Part shown: piece after piece, positions 53,232 to 64,000 of the stretch | How positions within the stretch are numbered: position 1 is the first letter of the stretch | Layout of the letters: every line of letters starts with the position of its first letter | Assembly (NCBI RefSeq): GCF_037392515.1 | Contig: NC_090291.1 | Span: 34,401,001-34,465,000, forward strand | Direction of reading: 5' to 3' | DNA from: Haliotis asinina | Lineage: Eukaryota; Mollusca; Gastropoda; Lepetellida; Haliotidae | DNA: 64,000 bases | Program-made: the position numbers and the translations under genes | Notes under the pieces: model-generated | Database searches by the model: none | Seen by the model: the letters and a program-made list of their open reading frames with translations, nothing else | Told to the model about the DNA's origin: nothing

Positions 53232-55106
53232 ATGGCTGAGCAACCTGAGGCCGCTGTCCAAGGTCTCACCTGCGGGATCTGTCTGGACAAGGTGAAGCAG
53301 TCGAAACAGCTGCCCTGCTTCCACACCTTCTGTAGGGACTGTCTTGAAAAGCACATTAAGCACTCAAACAACACTGTCACAGACCAGGGGAAAGAGGTCA
53401 TACACTGCCCCCAGTGCCGACGCTCAGTTCCTGTTCCAGACAATGGTGTCAATGGTTTCCCCAGCAGCTACTTTGTGATGGCAAACTGTGCAATGTCAGA
53501 GATTGAATCTGGCGATATGACCTGTGGAGTGTGTGGGACTGTGGACTCGGCTGTCGGGTTCTGTATTGAGTGTCGGAAAAACCTGTGCATGTCATGCAAG
53601 GAGCTGCACAAGAGTGATGAGAAGACGCAGAACCACCATATCCTGGTCATGGGAGATGGAAGGAAAACTGTTGAAACCATGGAGATGTGTGAAAAACATC
53701 CTAGTCAGGAACTTAAGTTCTACTGCACCAAATGCAAGGTGCCTGTCTGCACAGATTGCCGTCAGACCGCACACTATGGTCATACAGCTATTGACATAGC
53801 GGAAGCTGCAGAGTTAGACAGGGAGAAGCTGACTGACATGGTGAAGGAGCTGAAGGTGCTGGTGATAAAGTTCCAGGCTGCCAGAGAGAAGGCTGCCGAG
53901 GCACGTGACAGGATGAAAGTGAACGGGGAAGTGGTGATCGGTGCAGTCGAGACGCGAAGGGAAGAGGTAAAGAGGATGGTGGAGCAGATGTGTGAAGATG
54001 GGATCAAGTTTGTCCAGGAGAAGATGGATGCAGAGAAAAAGTCCATTCAGGCAGAGTATGAAGACATCAAAGAAGACCATGAGCTCCTCCTGAGATCCAT
54101 TCAGGAGTCAGAAGAGGTTCTCCGACTCAGTGCTGCAGTACAGATTGTCCGTGTTGCTAAAGACATCAGCGATGTCCTTGAGAGATATGCAAAACTTCAG
54201 GCTAAAGAGTTGGATGAGAAACAGACCATTTTTGCAACAGGAATATATGGGACTCAGATTCTCAGCAATTTTTGTGGTATGTTTGGCTTTGAACCCCTGA
54301 AGCTTAGACAAGCCTTCCATTTTGAAACAGACCACTTTGTAGAGTTCAGCCTTATTCCTGTGTCTGCAACACAAGCATGGGTGTCCTATTACACCTCTGA
54401 AGGAAGTGCACTTGTGAAATATGATTTCTCTGGGGAGATAAAGGAAGATATTGCCCTCCAGCCTGATGGAAACACTCGAGTTGTTAAGTTAGGGCGAGAG
54501 TTTCTGATGACATCAAAGAAGGAGAGAAAACTGTACGTCTACAAAGGTAAAGCAGAACCTCTGCAGGAGTTTGCAGATGTTGGTCTCCCACCCAGGGGGA
54601 TGGCCCTAACACAAGAAAACCAGATAGTGCTCTGTACATCAGAATCCAATGGAGACTCTGACAATGCCCTTCTGGTGTTCTCAGAGAGGGGTGATCTGCT
54701 GCAGAAGGTTGTTGAGGAGGATGGCAAGAAGATCTTCATGGCCCCAAGGTACATTGCAGTCAACATCAATGGTGACATCTGTGTGTCTGACAAGGGAGCG
54801 AGCTGTGTCGTTATTATGAATAAGAACTTCCAGGTCAAGGCTCGCTACATCCCACCAGACAGTCTTAAGCTTCGTAGCTCATTCTGCCCTCGAGGCATCT
54901 GCTGTGACAGGTTTGGTCGCATCATTGTTGCCGATGGCTGTAACAACAAGCTACATCTTCTGTCTTCTCAAGGTGACTTCCTCCGCTTCCTCCTGGGGGA
55001 GTCTGATGGCATTAAGTGGCCACGCCTGGTTGCCACTGGACCTGGAGACAAACTATGGGTGGTCTGTCGAGGAAATGTGCAAGTTTTCGACTACCTTGAC
55101 AATTAA
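53232..55106 (+). CDS. TRIM-type protein: RING, two B-boxes, coiled coil, propeller
   Basis: An intact 624-residue protein encoded in one exon; the first ATG follows a 3' splice site. The RING is C3HC4: C14-x2-C17, C29-x-H31-x2-C34-x2-C37, C59-x2-C62. A first B-box runs from about C98 (CGVCGTVDSAVGFCIECRKN) to H135. B-box 2 is C153-x2-H156, C165, C168, C173, C176, H181, H184. A charged helical region follows (about 190-340, KELKVLVIKFQAAREKAAEA), as expected for the TRIM antiparallel dimer. The C-terminal 260 residues have repeated beta-propeller (NHL-like) strands such as GICCDRFGRIIVADGCNNKL. This layout resembles the TRIM56/TRIM45/TRIM2-3 type; orthology cannot be settled by eye. The likely role is an E3 ubiquitin ligase, possibly in signalling or innate defence. 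Nothing is broken. Confidence 0.9.
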   Translation: MAEQPEAAVQGLTCGICLDKVKQSKQLPCFHTFCRDCLEKHIKHSNNTVTDQGKEVIHCPQCRRSVPVPDNGVNGFPSSYFVMANCAMSEIESGDMTCGVCGTVDSAVGFCIECRKNLCMSCKELHKSDEKTQNHHILVMGDGRKTVETMEMCEKHPSQELKFYCTKCKVPVCTDCRQTAHYGHTAIDIAEAAELDREKLTDMVKELKVLVIKFQAAREKAAEARDRMKVNGEVVIGAVETRREEVKRMVEQMCEDGIKFVQEKMDAEKKSIQAEYEDIKEDHELLLRSIQESEEVLRLSAAVQIVRVAKDISDVLERYAKLQAKELDEKQTIFATGIYGTQILSNFCGMFGFEPLKLRQAFHFETDHFVEFSLIPVSATQAWVSYYTSEGSALVKYDFSGEIKEDIALQPDGNTRVVKLGREFLMTSKKERKLYVYKGKAEPLQEFADVGLPPRGMALTQENQIVLCTSESNGDSDNALLVFSERGDLLQKVVEEDGKKIFMAPRYIAVNINGDICVSDKGASCVVIMNKNFQVKARYIPPDSLKLRSSFCPRGICCDRFGRIIVADGCNNKLHLLSSQGDFLRFLLGESDGIKWPRLVATGPGDKLWVVCRGNVQVFDYLDN

Positions 55107-56959
55107 ACCTTGCGGACAGGTGAAGTCAGTTGAAGGAATGTACTTTACCACAACTGTTTAATGTTAACTGTACAATGCTTCAATCAGCAGCATGTCTTCT
55201 GTTCATAGAGAAAGAATTAATGTGAAATGTTAAAGTTCAATGTGGTACTGTTCCTTTGATATTAAGTATGGAAGGGGAACTCTTATCGTATTGAAAACAG
55301 AAAACTACCAGAAAATACTGTGAAAAACTAATTATGCTTCAGACAGTTGAAAACAAAGATTGTTTCAAGAAATGTTGTCAGGTGTTTTCAAAAGAGAAAA
55401 TATTGAAGCTCAAAAGTTTAAACTCTTTGGTTTTGAAGGTATATTCAGCTGAATATGTAACTTGTTTCTATATGAAATCCCAGGCCTATTCTAGAATATA
55501 TAATGGATGGTTCTCAAGTACCAAAGTCAGAGGAGACAAAGAAATACACATTCTGAACTCAGTTTCAACATAGAATGTGTGAGTAACTAAGGTGTGAGTG
55601 AACGAATAAGTGAGTATGGATGAGTATTGGAGTGAGTGAGTTAATGTCTGAGTGAGTGTGACATAAACTATTGAAGACATGAGTGAACAGCTTCAGTTGG
55701 CATATTCTGCAACTATTTGATCACATTTTGTAATCAAATCATAAAATGTTACATAGCCACAGTATGCATCGTTAGTGTTACATGTATTGATGGCTGCTGA
55801 CTTTTTGTGGCTCTCTTCTGACAGAGGATCTGTGAGATGTTTGTAACATGTATGTATGACTTATTCTGATTGATCCATTGATATGAACAGGTTCTCAAAG
55901 TTATCTATCTCATATGGCCATTAAACATATAAAATTAAGACACTTGTATTATTACAAAAAATGGTAATGTCAAAAACATGAAGAATACAATCATGTTTTC
56001 ATGATTTTTGACAATGTGTGTCTAATTCATTAAATCATAAATTAACATCTGGGATATATTATTGAAGAAACCATATGTATCAGTTCTGTTTGAAATGTAT
56101 TAATTTGATAACATATATAAGGTTACTTTTGAAAAATGTGTGATGCGTATACAAGATACAGGCTGTTAGATATACAGACTACAGAATATGTTGTGGTGAA
56201 TATTATGAATGACATTATTTTGCCATGATTCTTGTCAAGCAAATGGATGATAATCTTTTTGCTGATATTTAAGCATTAGTGATGCTGTGAATATGTTTCT
56301 TGAGAAGACATAGCAAGGTATAGAGAGGTGTGAGGCTGCCTATGAGATTAAGGAGAGCTTCACACGGCATACTGAAATTTAACAACGCATGCTGTGACAA
56401 TTTTGTGTCATTTGAACAAATGACTCTATTGGTGCGGTCATGTGACAGTTTTGTTGTCTCTGAAGAACTCGAGTTTCACAACAAGGAAAATTTGATGAAA
56501 AGTTGGTGAGAACAGAGACCAATCCTGTTTCTTGACAACGGTTTGACGAAACTGAAATTGGTGATGGTGGCAAGTTGTTGGAATGCTCACACTTTCAAAC
56601 TTGAGTTTGACAACATGATTTTGACGTGTTGTCAATCTTTAGTTTGGCATGTGAAGGCTGCTTAAGGGTTTTACTTTGAGGCTTTAGTTGTTAGGAACTG
56701 TGGTGATGTTCTTGCTACGCAATCAGTGTTTGCCACAGCAATACTCATGTTCACATACATCATCCATACTTTATGATCTCGTTAATCCCACATAGTTCAT
56801 CACATGTGATATTTATTAGTCACTGTGTAGTCCTGGTTTTACATCCAGGCAGCCTAAGCTCCCTGGTGTTATGTTATACCTGCCTTCAAGGGAATCAGTG
56901 TCTTCAACATTCCTGTCGATATTGTGTGTATCTGTACCCCATGTATCCATGTGTATCTG
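55107..56959. other. TRIM-type gene 3' region, no other gene
   Basis: AT-rich, probably with a long 3'UTR. Possible polyadenylation signals include ATTAAA near 55920. GAGT repeats lie at 55585-55660. Confidence 0.4.
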
Positions 56960-56961
56960 TT

Positions 56962-57575
56962 GGAATTGGTCTTCAGCAACCCATGCTTATATCTTGTGAA
57001 GATCTGGATCAGAATTAGTCTTCAGCAACCCATGCTTTTCCCTTGTGAAGATCTGGGTCAGAATTAGTCTTCAGCAACCTATGCTTGTCCCTTGTGAAGA
57101 TCTGGATCAGAATTAGTCTTCAGCAACCTATGCTTGTCCCTTGTGAAGATCTGGGTCAGAATTAGTCTTCAGCAACCCATGCTTGTCCCCTGTGAAGATC
57201 TGGATCAGAATTGGTCTTCAGCAATCCATGCTTGTCCCCTGTGAAGATCTGGATCAGAATTGGTCTTCAGCAACCCATGCTTGTCCCCTGTGAAGATCTG
57301 TATCAGAATTGGACTTCAGCAACCCATGCTTGCCCCCTGTGAAGATCTGGATCAGAATTGGTCTTCAGCAACCCATGCTTGTCCCCTGTGAAGATCTGGA
57401 TCAGAATTGGTCTTCAGCAACCCATGCTTATCCCCTGTGAAGATCTGGATCAGAATTGGTCTTCAGCAACCCATGCTTGTCCCCTGTGAAGATCTGGATC
57501 AGAATTGGTCTTCAGCAACCCATGCTTGTCCCCTGTGAAGATCTGGATCAGAAGTGGTCTTCAGCAACCCATGCT
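56962..57575 (+). repeat. 13-unit tandem array made from a SINE-B head
   Basis: The 49-bp unit is GAAGATCTGGATCAGAATTG followed by GTCTTCAGCAACCCATGC and TTGTCCCCTGT. The unit equals the SINE-B 5' head, and the last unit runs directly into the SINE body at 57576. Later units are nearly identical. Confidence 0.95.
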
Positions 57576-57760
57576 TGTTATAAGGGGCGACTAATGGGAT
57601 AGGAGTGGAGGCTTTCTGACTTGGTGGACACATGTCATAGTATCCCAATGATGTAGACTGAAGCTCATGGTAATGATCACTGGATTGTGTGGTCCAGACC
57701 AAAATATTTACAGACTGCCGCTATATGGCTGGAATATTGCTTAGAGCAGCGTTAAACAAG
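57576..57760 (+). mobile_element. SINE-B body downstream of its expanded head
   Basis: It has GTTATAAGGGGCGACTAATG, ATGATCACTGGATTGTGTGG and GCTGGAATATTGCTTAGAGC. Confidence 0.85.
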
Positions 57761-60195
57761 AATCCTTCCCCAACTACTCCTGTGTAATGCCAGACATATA
57801 TAGAAGTACTCAAATAGCTTCAGTAATGTGATACAGAACAGCAAAAGAAACACAACTCTAACATTTTGTCAGGTTTTAAATAGGAGACATAAACATGAAC
57901 ACTAACTGTTATGAGATGTAATTTTTTAAAAATTTGCGTTTCTTTTGCTTTTCAGTATATGTTGTGAACTATTATTGTTGGAAGTTTTACTGTGGCTTTT
58001 TTTCCTGATTTTATTTTATGTTATTTTCATTAGCAGTAAGAGTATATGTTTGTCAAATACAAATAAGGTAACTTGTGTGTTGCCATGGTGATGGATGTAA
58101 ACATGATTGTGTCAAGTTTTACATTGGACTCACCATGCTCAATATATATTCTGAATATAGTTGAATTGAATGGAATTATTTTGGTAAAACACAAACAAAC
58201 CTGGAGCAGATGACTGAATTAATATATGATGCAAAAATTATGCTCAATATATTTTAATGGAAGTAAATCTATTATTTTATATTTTTGAATGTAGTATTTA
58301 AAACGATCATATTACCAAAAGGCTTCATCTGATCATAATCTCAATGACTGAAACAAGTATTTTTATATCATTTATTTGCTCTAGTCAGTGTTCCATATGC
58401 TTGCTTTTCTATTGTTTCTTATCGAGGACAGAACAATTTTATTTCTTGTTTTACAGATTTTTGTCCTCATAAAACCTAAAGGCAAGAGGGGAAAAAATCT
58501 AAAAATCACCTGTCAAAGTACTTTTCCGTTTAAGTACAAACAATATTTTACTTTGGCAATTTCTCAAGTGGACATTGGGCAAAACAAAATCTAAGAGAAA
58601 ATAGTTTCTTGTTGTAGGTTTACATTTTTGGCCCATGAAAACATTAAGATTCTGTTTTTTGAGCTGTGAAAAAGATGTTTTTCTTATTCTTGAAATACAA
58701 CTGGGAGATCTGTAAAACAAGAAAAAAAAATTGGTCTTGCCTCAAAAACATTCAAATAACGGAATGGGCACCCATTATTATAGACTTACAAATGGTATGT
58801 TCCTCATGGATTAGAATCAAAATGTAACAGTGCTTGTTTTGATATGGTGCACAGGCTTACCTTGCTATTGTTTTTTGAAAGATTGTGTTACGTCACCGGT
58901 AATGTTATGTTGTCAATGCTATTATGATTAATGTAGTATGGCATTAATATATTCAGTATGTCACAAAAGACACTTTCATCAATAGCCATTTTCTTTCGTA
59001 TGGTTCTAAAACTCTATGTAGGTTATTAGGTGAAAATATACAAGAGCTGCAATAGATATACTGCACACAGATCAACACACTAATGATTTAACAAGCTAAC
59101 AGTAACAACCGAGTTGATGAAAGTGTTTGACATTATGAAAAATATTTTCAAAAAAGTGCTTGAAGAGAATATATGATAACCATAGCAACCCATGATTTAC
59201 TTCCTCAATAATCTCTTAATGTTTATTGCTCAATTACAAGCATGAATTCAGTCACGGTCATACTGCTTGTCCTCCATTGCTAGTCAGAATACCGTCACGT
59301 TGAAACAATACAGTATTAGGTAAAACATTAGTCCTCAAATTTCTTGGATTCATTTTTCTACAGTTTACATAACTAGTCAGTATGTGCAAGTTCATATTTA
59401 TGAGTTTACTCGGGATAATTTTTTTCATGCATGTATGTTTGAAATGATTGTGGTATATGGATGATTTATCTTTGCAGGTAGTGTTATATTCGTTGAGGAT
59501 ATTAAAAACATGTTGCATAAGATGTATTTCTTATGATAACAGAGAATGTTTAATTGAAAACGTACCATCCTCATTGACTGAAGTGCACCACTGCTGTAAC
59601 AGGTTAGTCATGGGTGGAGACTCACTTAAGCTCCATACAGGGTATTCCTCTACACAGAGCAAGGGAATGTGTCAGACAGTGTAATGAGCTCAGTTTAATC
59701 GTTAGTTAACCAGATGATACTGCTTTTCTCTGTGTTTTTTTTTGTAATAATCAAAATTTCTGAATCAAGAAATGAATATGAATCATTTAAGAAGGCTGAC
59801 CTCTAATTAGATCAAGCATCCAATATTTAGACTACGCAGTCAGAGTTCACTTATATTAATGACGTCAGAGCATCCTGCACAGATCTGATTTTTACAATGT
59901 TTGTTTTTTGCATAAAGTATATGCAGACTATGTAATGCCATGATTCTTGTCAAAATGCCACAAACAGTTTTGAGGAGTCTAAATTTAGTAAGCTGTGTTT
60001 TGGGTCTCTCTTTAGATCAATAATCTCATTCAAAACTGATCGCTTTTGCCCCATACCAGTATGACTCAAACAGAAATGATTAAATACTTTTAAAGTTTGT
60101 AATGTTATCTTGCACATTTCTTGTAAAATGGGCTTGTGTTGGTCACTTTTACATCATAGATTAAGATTTGTGTTGTATTCCACCTGGCTTGTGGG
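57761..60195. other. Intergenic, AT-rich, with one MITE
   Basis: Apart from the element at 58424-58743, no gene or repeat is recognised. Confidence 0.4.
58424..58743. mobile_element. MITE with about 40-bp inverted ends
   Basis: The left end GAACAATTTTATTTCTTGTT pairs with the right end AACAAGAAAAAAAAATTGGT. A third copy of the end (GACCAATTTTATTTCTTGTT) lies at 60711 and a weaker one near 52795. Confidence 0.7.
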
Positions 60196-60197
60196 TT

Positions 60198-60525
60198 TGC
60201 AGGGTAGCCTAGTGGTAAAGTGTACGCTTGACATGCCAGAGGCACAGGTTCGATTCCCCACATAGGTACAATGGGTGAAGCTCATTTCTTGTCTCCCCAC
60301 TGTGATATTGCTAGAGTATTGCTGAAAGTTGAGTAAAACCAAACTCACTCACTCACTCACTCACTCTACCTGGATTGTGGGTGCAGGTAGCCTTATGGTT
60401 GAAGTGTTTGCTTGTCACACCAACATCTTGGGTTTGATTTCCCACATGGGCACAATGTGTGACGCCCATTTCTGGTGATATTGCTGGAATATTTCTGAAA
60501 AGGAGTAAATCAGTACTCATTCACT
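60198..60525 (+). mobile_element. Two SINE-A copies in tandem
   Basis: 60198-60366 has GGGTAGCCTAGTGGTAAAGT, AGGTTCGATTCCCC and an ACTC tail. 60378-60525 repeats the head (AGGTAGCCTTATGGTTGAAG) and ends earlier. Confidence 0.8.
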
Positions 60526-60935
60526 CTAGTCCTGGCCACCTTTTATTAAACTGTGGTGTTTAGAAGGTATGACCAATTGTCACATGTCACATACAATGGT
60601 CAGTGTTGTGTGTGAGGCATGTAGTCTCTTCTAGTCTTAGTAATGACAAAGATCCATCAAGTCATCTGTCAGTCAGGAGAACATGATTGAAGCAATATAC
60701 TGTAAGGCCAGACCAATTTTATTTCTTGTTTTATGGATGTTTCGGTCATATTTTTTTAAGAATAAGAAAAGAAAAGCAAATTAATTTTTCCCATTAAAAA
60801 AATATAATCCTAATGTTTTCAGATGCCAATACACTTGCCCCATATACACTTCATAAGTTGGCAGAAGAAAAATACTTTTAGTATTTAGAAGGGATATTAC
60901 TTTGTTTTTAAATTTTGTTTTTATATTATGTTATG

Positions 60936-61155
60936 GCAGGGTCACTGTTTCAATAGCATTGTTATTGCAGAGTCACTGTTTCAATAGCATTGTAATTGCA
61001 ATGTTACTGTTTCCATAGCATTGTTATGGCAGGGTCACTTTTTCAATAGCATTATTATGGCAGAGTCACTGTTTCAATAGCATTGTTATTGCAGAGTCAC
61101 TGTTTCAATAGCATTGGCATTGCAGTATTACTTTTAGATATCATTGGTATTGCAG
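60936..61155. repeat. Minisatellite, unit about 31 bp, seven copies
   Basis: The unit is TCACTGTTTCAATAGCATTG plus TTATTGCAGAG, with point changes between copies. Confidence 0.9.
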
Positions 61156-62950
61156 CATCAGGGGTGCAGCACCTACTGGATTAGTCTACAGTATGTTTTC
61201 ATTAGTGGTCAAAATGCAAAGAAAGTGTTTAAGTATAAAAGTTATGATCATCTCAGTGCTGTGATCTCTTCCTAGCCATGTAATGTTTGTGTGCATTGAC
61301 ATGTCTGTTAAACCTTTTCTTTTTCAGTGTTACTGTTCTTAATTGAGCACTCTGTCCACAAGACAGGTTCTAACATTGCATGTACATGAACACACAATAC
61401 TATTTGGAAATTGGTCAAATGTAGCATAATGTTATATTTAGGATGACACTTTGTAAGTAAAGTGCAGATTCTACTACTTTTGCTGGGTTCAGTCCATACC
61501 TACAGATCTTGCACTACACTACACTTCATGCACAATTGTTGTGTCAGTCCATTGCCCAAATCAGAGTTTAAAGGTCTTAAGGAATAATTCTCGCAAACAT
61601 TTAAAACATTGTCATATAGTTTTGTTTACAATTCAAATGGTATTTTTTGTACAATTTGCCTTATAATTTAGAAAAAAATCATGTTTCTATGCTTATTGCT
61701 GCTCATTATGTATATCAGAATCAAATGTTACTATTTTGCACAGAAGAAAAGGAAATAACTTTGATATTCTATTAATCAGTATATGTACAAATTTGCTGTC
61801 TCAACCATGTTGCCTATGGAGTTAAACAATCTCATGTCAGTCGTCCAAGCTTTTGTCACCTGGCACTGAATGTGAGTCTGTCATGTCATCAGTGATTTTT
61901 TACTTTATTCTATTTACTTTCTCCTTTGATGCAAGCTTTTTTGTTTTGAATATTAACCTTTGTTTTTTTCTGGCTCTGTTTGAGGCTGGATCATTGGCTT
62001 TGCTCATGTTATCAAATACTCTTAATTTACATGTTTATTGTGGGAATGGTTTTGTTGATGTTTGCTGCTTATAGCTGTGTTTTATAGAGATTTTCCCCAT
62101 TTACACACTCCCGCCCTCTGAGGTGTCAGGGTAAATTCAACAGATGGTTGTATCTTTATACATGTGATATGAGATTCCATCAAACATGATCAAGTTATAT
62201 TGTTATATTAATTTTTTATGTATCTGTCTCTGTGTCTTTGTCTTGAAAAGTTGTAATAACAATGCAGTGCCGACAAAGATGATGCCGTAATTGAAACAAT
62301 GGTTGTTCTAAGCCACCCAGGTATGTTGACCATATGTGTATGACTGTAGCAAAATTAGGCTTAAACAGTATGCATGATATCAAACATTTTGCACTTTATA
62401 TAAGAACTGGTATGTGTCTAATACTACATATAATTTTTCTTTGAACAAATGAAAATATGTCTAGCTGATGCAATTATATTATTGGTTATTGTATCATAAA
62501 CAGTTTTCAGGTCTTCTCATGATATTCTTGTAATCACTTCCAAGGCGATCACTGTTGGACGGGACTTAACTCTGGTATACTTGATTTTTTCAAGCTTCTC
62601 TTCACTTCCTTCTGGTTTTTTAGTCATCAAGTTTCATAGTGATCACTACAGTATATGGGTTTTTGGTGATTTTAAATTAATATTTATTTCAAAAAGTGGT
62701 TTAGGCAAAACAATTCTTTCTTAGACATGAAACAAGAAGTCTTTATCTGTTAGTCATTTCAAATATACAAAGGTAAATATGTGTTTACTCATGTACAATG
62801 TATTTAGTCACATTTGAAAAGGTTTGTAATATTTTTTAACATTATTCTTATCTTATTCAGATGTCAGGTAACAAACAATAAAAATGCATGATCCAAACAT
62901 ATATCTGTGGTATCCAACATATATCCATAGCAATACGTATTGTGTTGTGT
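61156..62950. other. Intergenic, AT-rich, no gene seen
   Basis: No motif-bearing frame. The 73-codon frame at 61853 is hydrophobic by base composition only. Confidence 0.4.
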
Positions 62951-62954
62951 TATT

Positions 62955-63112
62955 AGTAGGGTCTGTGGAGTAGCTTTGTGGTTAGAGCATTTGCTTGTCA
63001 TGTCAAAGACCCAGCTTTGATTCCTAACATGGGTACAATGTGTCCAAGCCCATGTGTCCCCTGCTGTGATATTGCTAAAAGTGGCTTAAAACCAAACTCC
63101 CTCACTCATCCA
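62955..63112 (+). mobile_element. Diverged SINE-A copy
   Basis: It has GAGTAGCTTTGTGGTTAGAG, AGCTTTGATTCC, GGTACAATGTGT and a CTCACTC tail. Confidence 0.75.
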
Positions 63113-64000
63113 CTATGGTATGAGTATGATCTTTATTAACATGTTATACAGATTATACGCCTTAGGAAGCATACAGTGTCACAGTTGTCATGGTATCCTA
63201 GCTAAGTAGTTATGAACGTTGTATCTTAAGTAATTTGTATATGACAACTGTAAATCATGAAATTTATGCGTCACGAATTTAATGCGGTGGAGAGGGTCTA
63301 GTGTAAAATGTGTCACAAAATTAATGTGAACTCAGGAATCTGTATTGGTGATAACACATGACACCCTTAATATTTGGTGGTGTTTTTTTCCTGTTCATGC
63401 TTGTTATTTACCAAATGGCCTGAACTGAGCTTGTTGAGCAATAAATGAAAATGAGCTGACAATATGTTTTCATTACGCTGCCATGTTTGATCACATGATT
63501 GCTTGCAACGACTTTTGACAACATAATAAACATTGCAGAATGTGTGGTCTGCTGATGTGCTTAAGTGACTTTAAACATTGACCAGTGATTGTAACCAGTG
63601 ATAATTACATGTGATTTGAGATACCTGTAATGAGGAAGTGATCTGTATTGATGTAATGTGTAGTGTCAACACTTACATAATTTGCTGATGAATAAGTTCA
63701 GTGGATATCAATTGGTGTAATTGAAAGTACTGCTCATGGTCAGACTGAAATGCACCATTATTATAATGTGAGAAGAGTACAGACACATTTTTCGTATTAA
63801 TAAAATGCTCGCATTAATTTCAGGATTTACAGTATGTGTCAACACATACAGATAAGTTCTCAGACTGCAACCATGGTAACATTTGAAGATTTTGTTGCTA
63901 CTAGTAACAGCAGTAGTTCTTCATGTCATTAGAATTCTGGACTTGTTCTAAGCTCCTCTCAGATAAAAGTTTCTCACAACTCTTGTCAGTCATATATTTA
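63113..64000. other. Intergenic, AT-rich, no gene seen
   Basis: Nothing recognisable to the end of the window. Confidence 0.4.

Noticed and set aside
56962-57575. CRISPR-like regular repeats
   Set aside because: Units are contiguous without unique spacers and derive from a SINE head in an animal genome.

Overview
The window is animal genomic DNA: genes have introns with GT-AG splice sites, long AT-rich non-coding stretches and dense interspersed repeats. Two abundant SINE families end in the same tail, an AAACTCACTCACTC run. I remember this tail from gastropod molluscs, abalone (Haliotis) in particular. That assignment rests on memory and was not tested by any search.

Left part (about 8.5-36.1 kb): a cluster of four paralogous genes, called A (minus strand) and B, C, D (plus strand) here. 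Each has a single large exon that starts in phase 0 and encodes a divergent GIY-YIG-type nuclease-fold domain (GV[YF]..., then Y[VI]G..., then an H-x-C...SYxxC...LQGxKP block). In A, C and D this exon is preceded by a separate exon encoding a small Cys/His knuckle (C-x2-C ... C-x2-C-x-C-x4-H), followed by an acidic stretch that holds a SUMO-consensus-like site in A and D. No Cys exon was found for B. The C-terminal tails differ greatly: almost none in A and C, a long Ser-rich tail in D, and two coding minisatellites in B (15 x 22 aa and 20 x 14 aa). I do not recognise this architecture as a named family; it is the main candidate for something undescribed. Around A there is a tandem segmental duplication (11.08-12.51 and 13.26-14.73 kb) and three copies of a probable non-coding first exon.

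Middle (38.6-40.7 kb): a four-exon gene for a Crypton-type (DUF3504-like) tyrosine recombinase. All catalytic residues are present, but the last intron appears to have lost its AG acceptor.

Right part (46-64 kb): AT-rich and gene-poor. It holds one intact TRIM-type gene (RING, two B-boxes, coiled coil, beta-propeller-like C-terminus; CDS in one exon) and a 5'-truncated Penelope-like retroelement with a canonical GIY-YIG endonuclease and a 15-bp target duplication. The head of one SINE copy has expanded into a 13-unit tandem array.

Mobile elements elsewhere: a Tc1 transposase pseudogene split by a SINE with a 13-bp target duplication (1-1179), an IS630/Tc1-type element with long inverted repeats and TA duplications (6125-8485), a second Tc1 fragment (21.8-22.3 kb), a LINE reverse-transcriptase fragment (5.2-5.4 kb), several MITE-like elements and several large palindromes. 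No true tRNA, rRNA or CRISPR was found. All protein assignments come from motifs read by eye.
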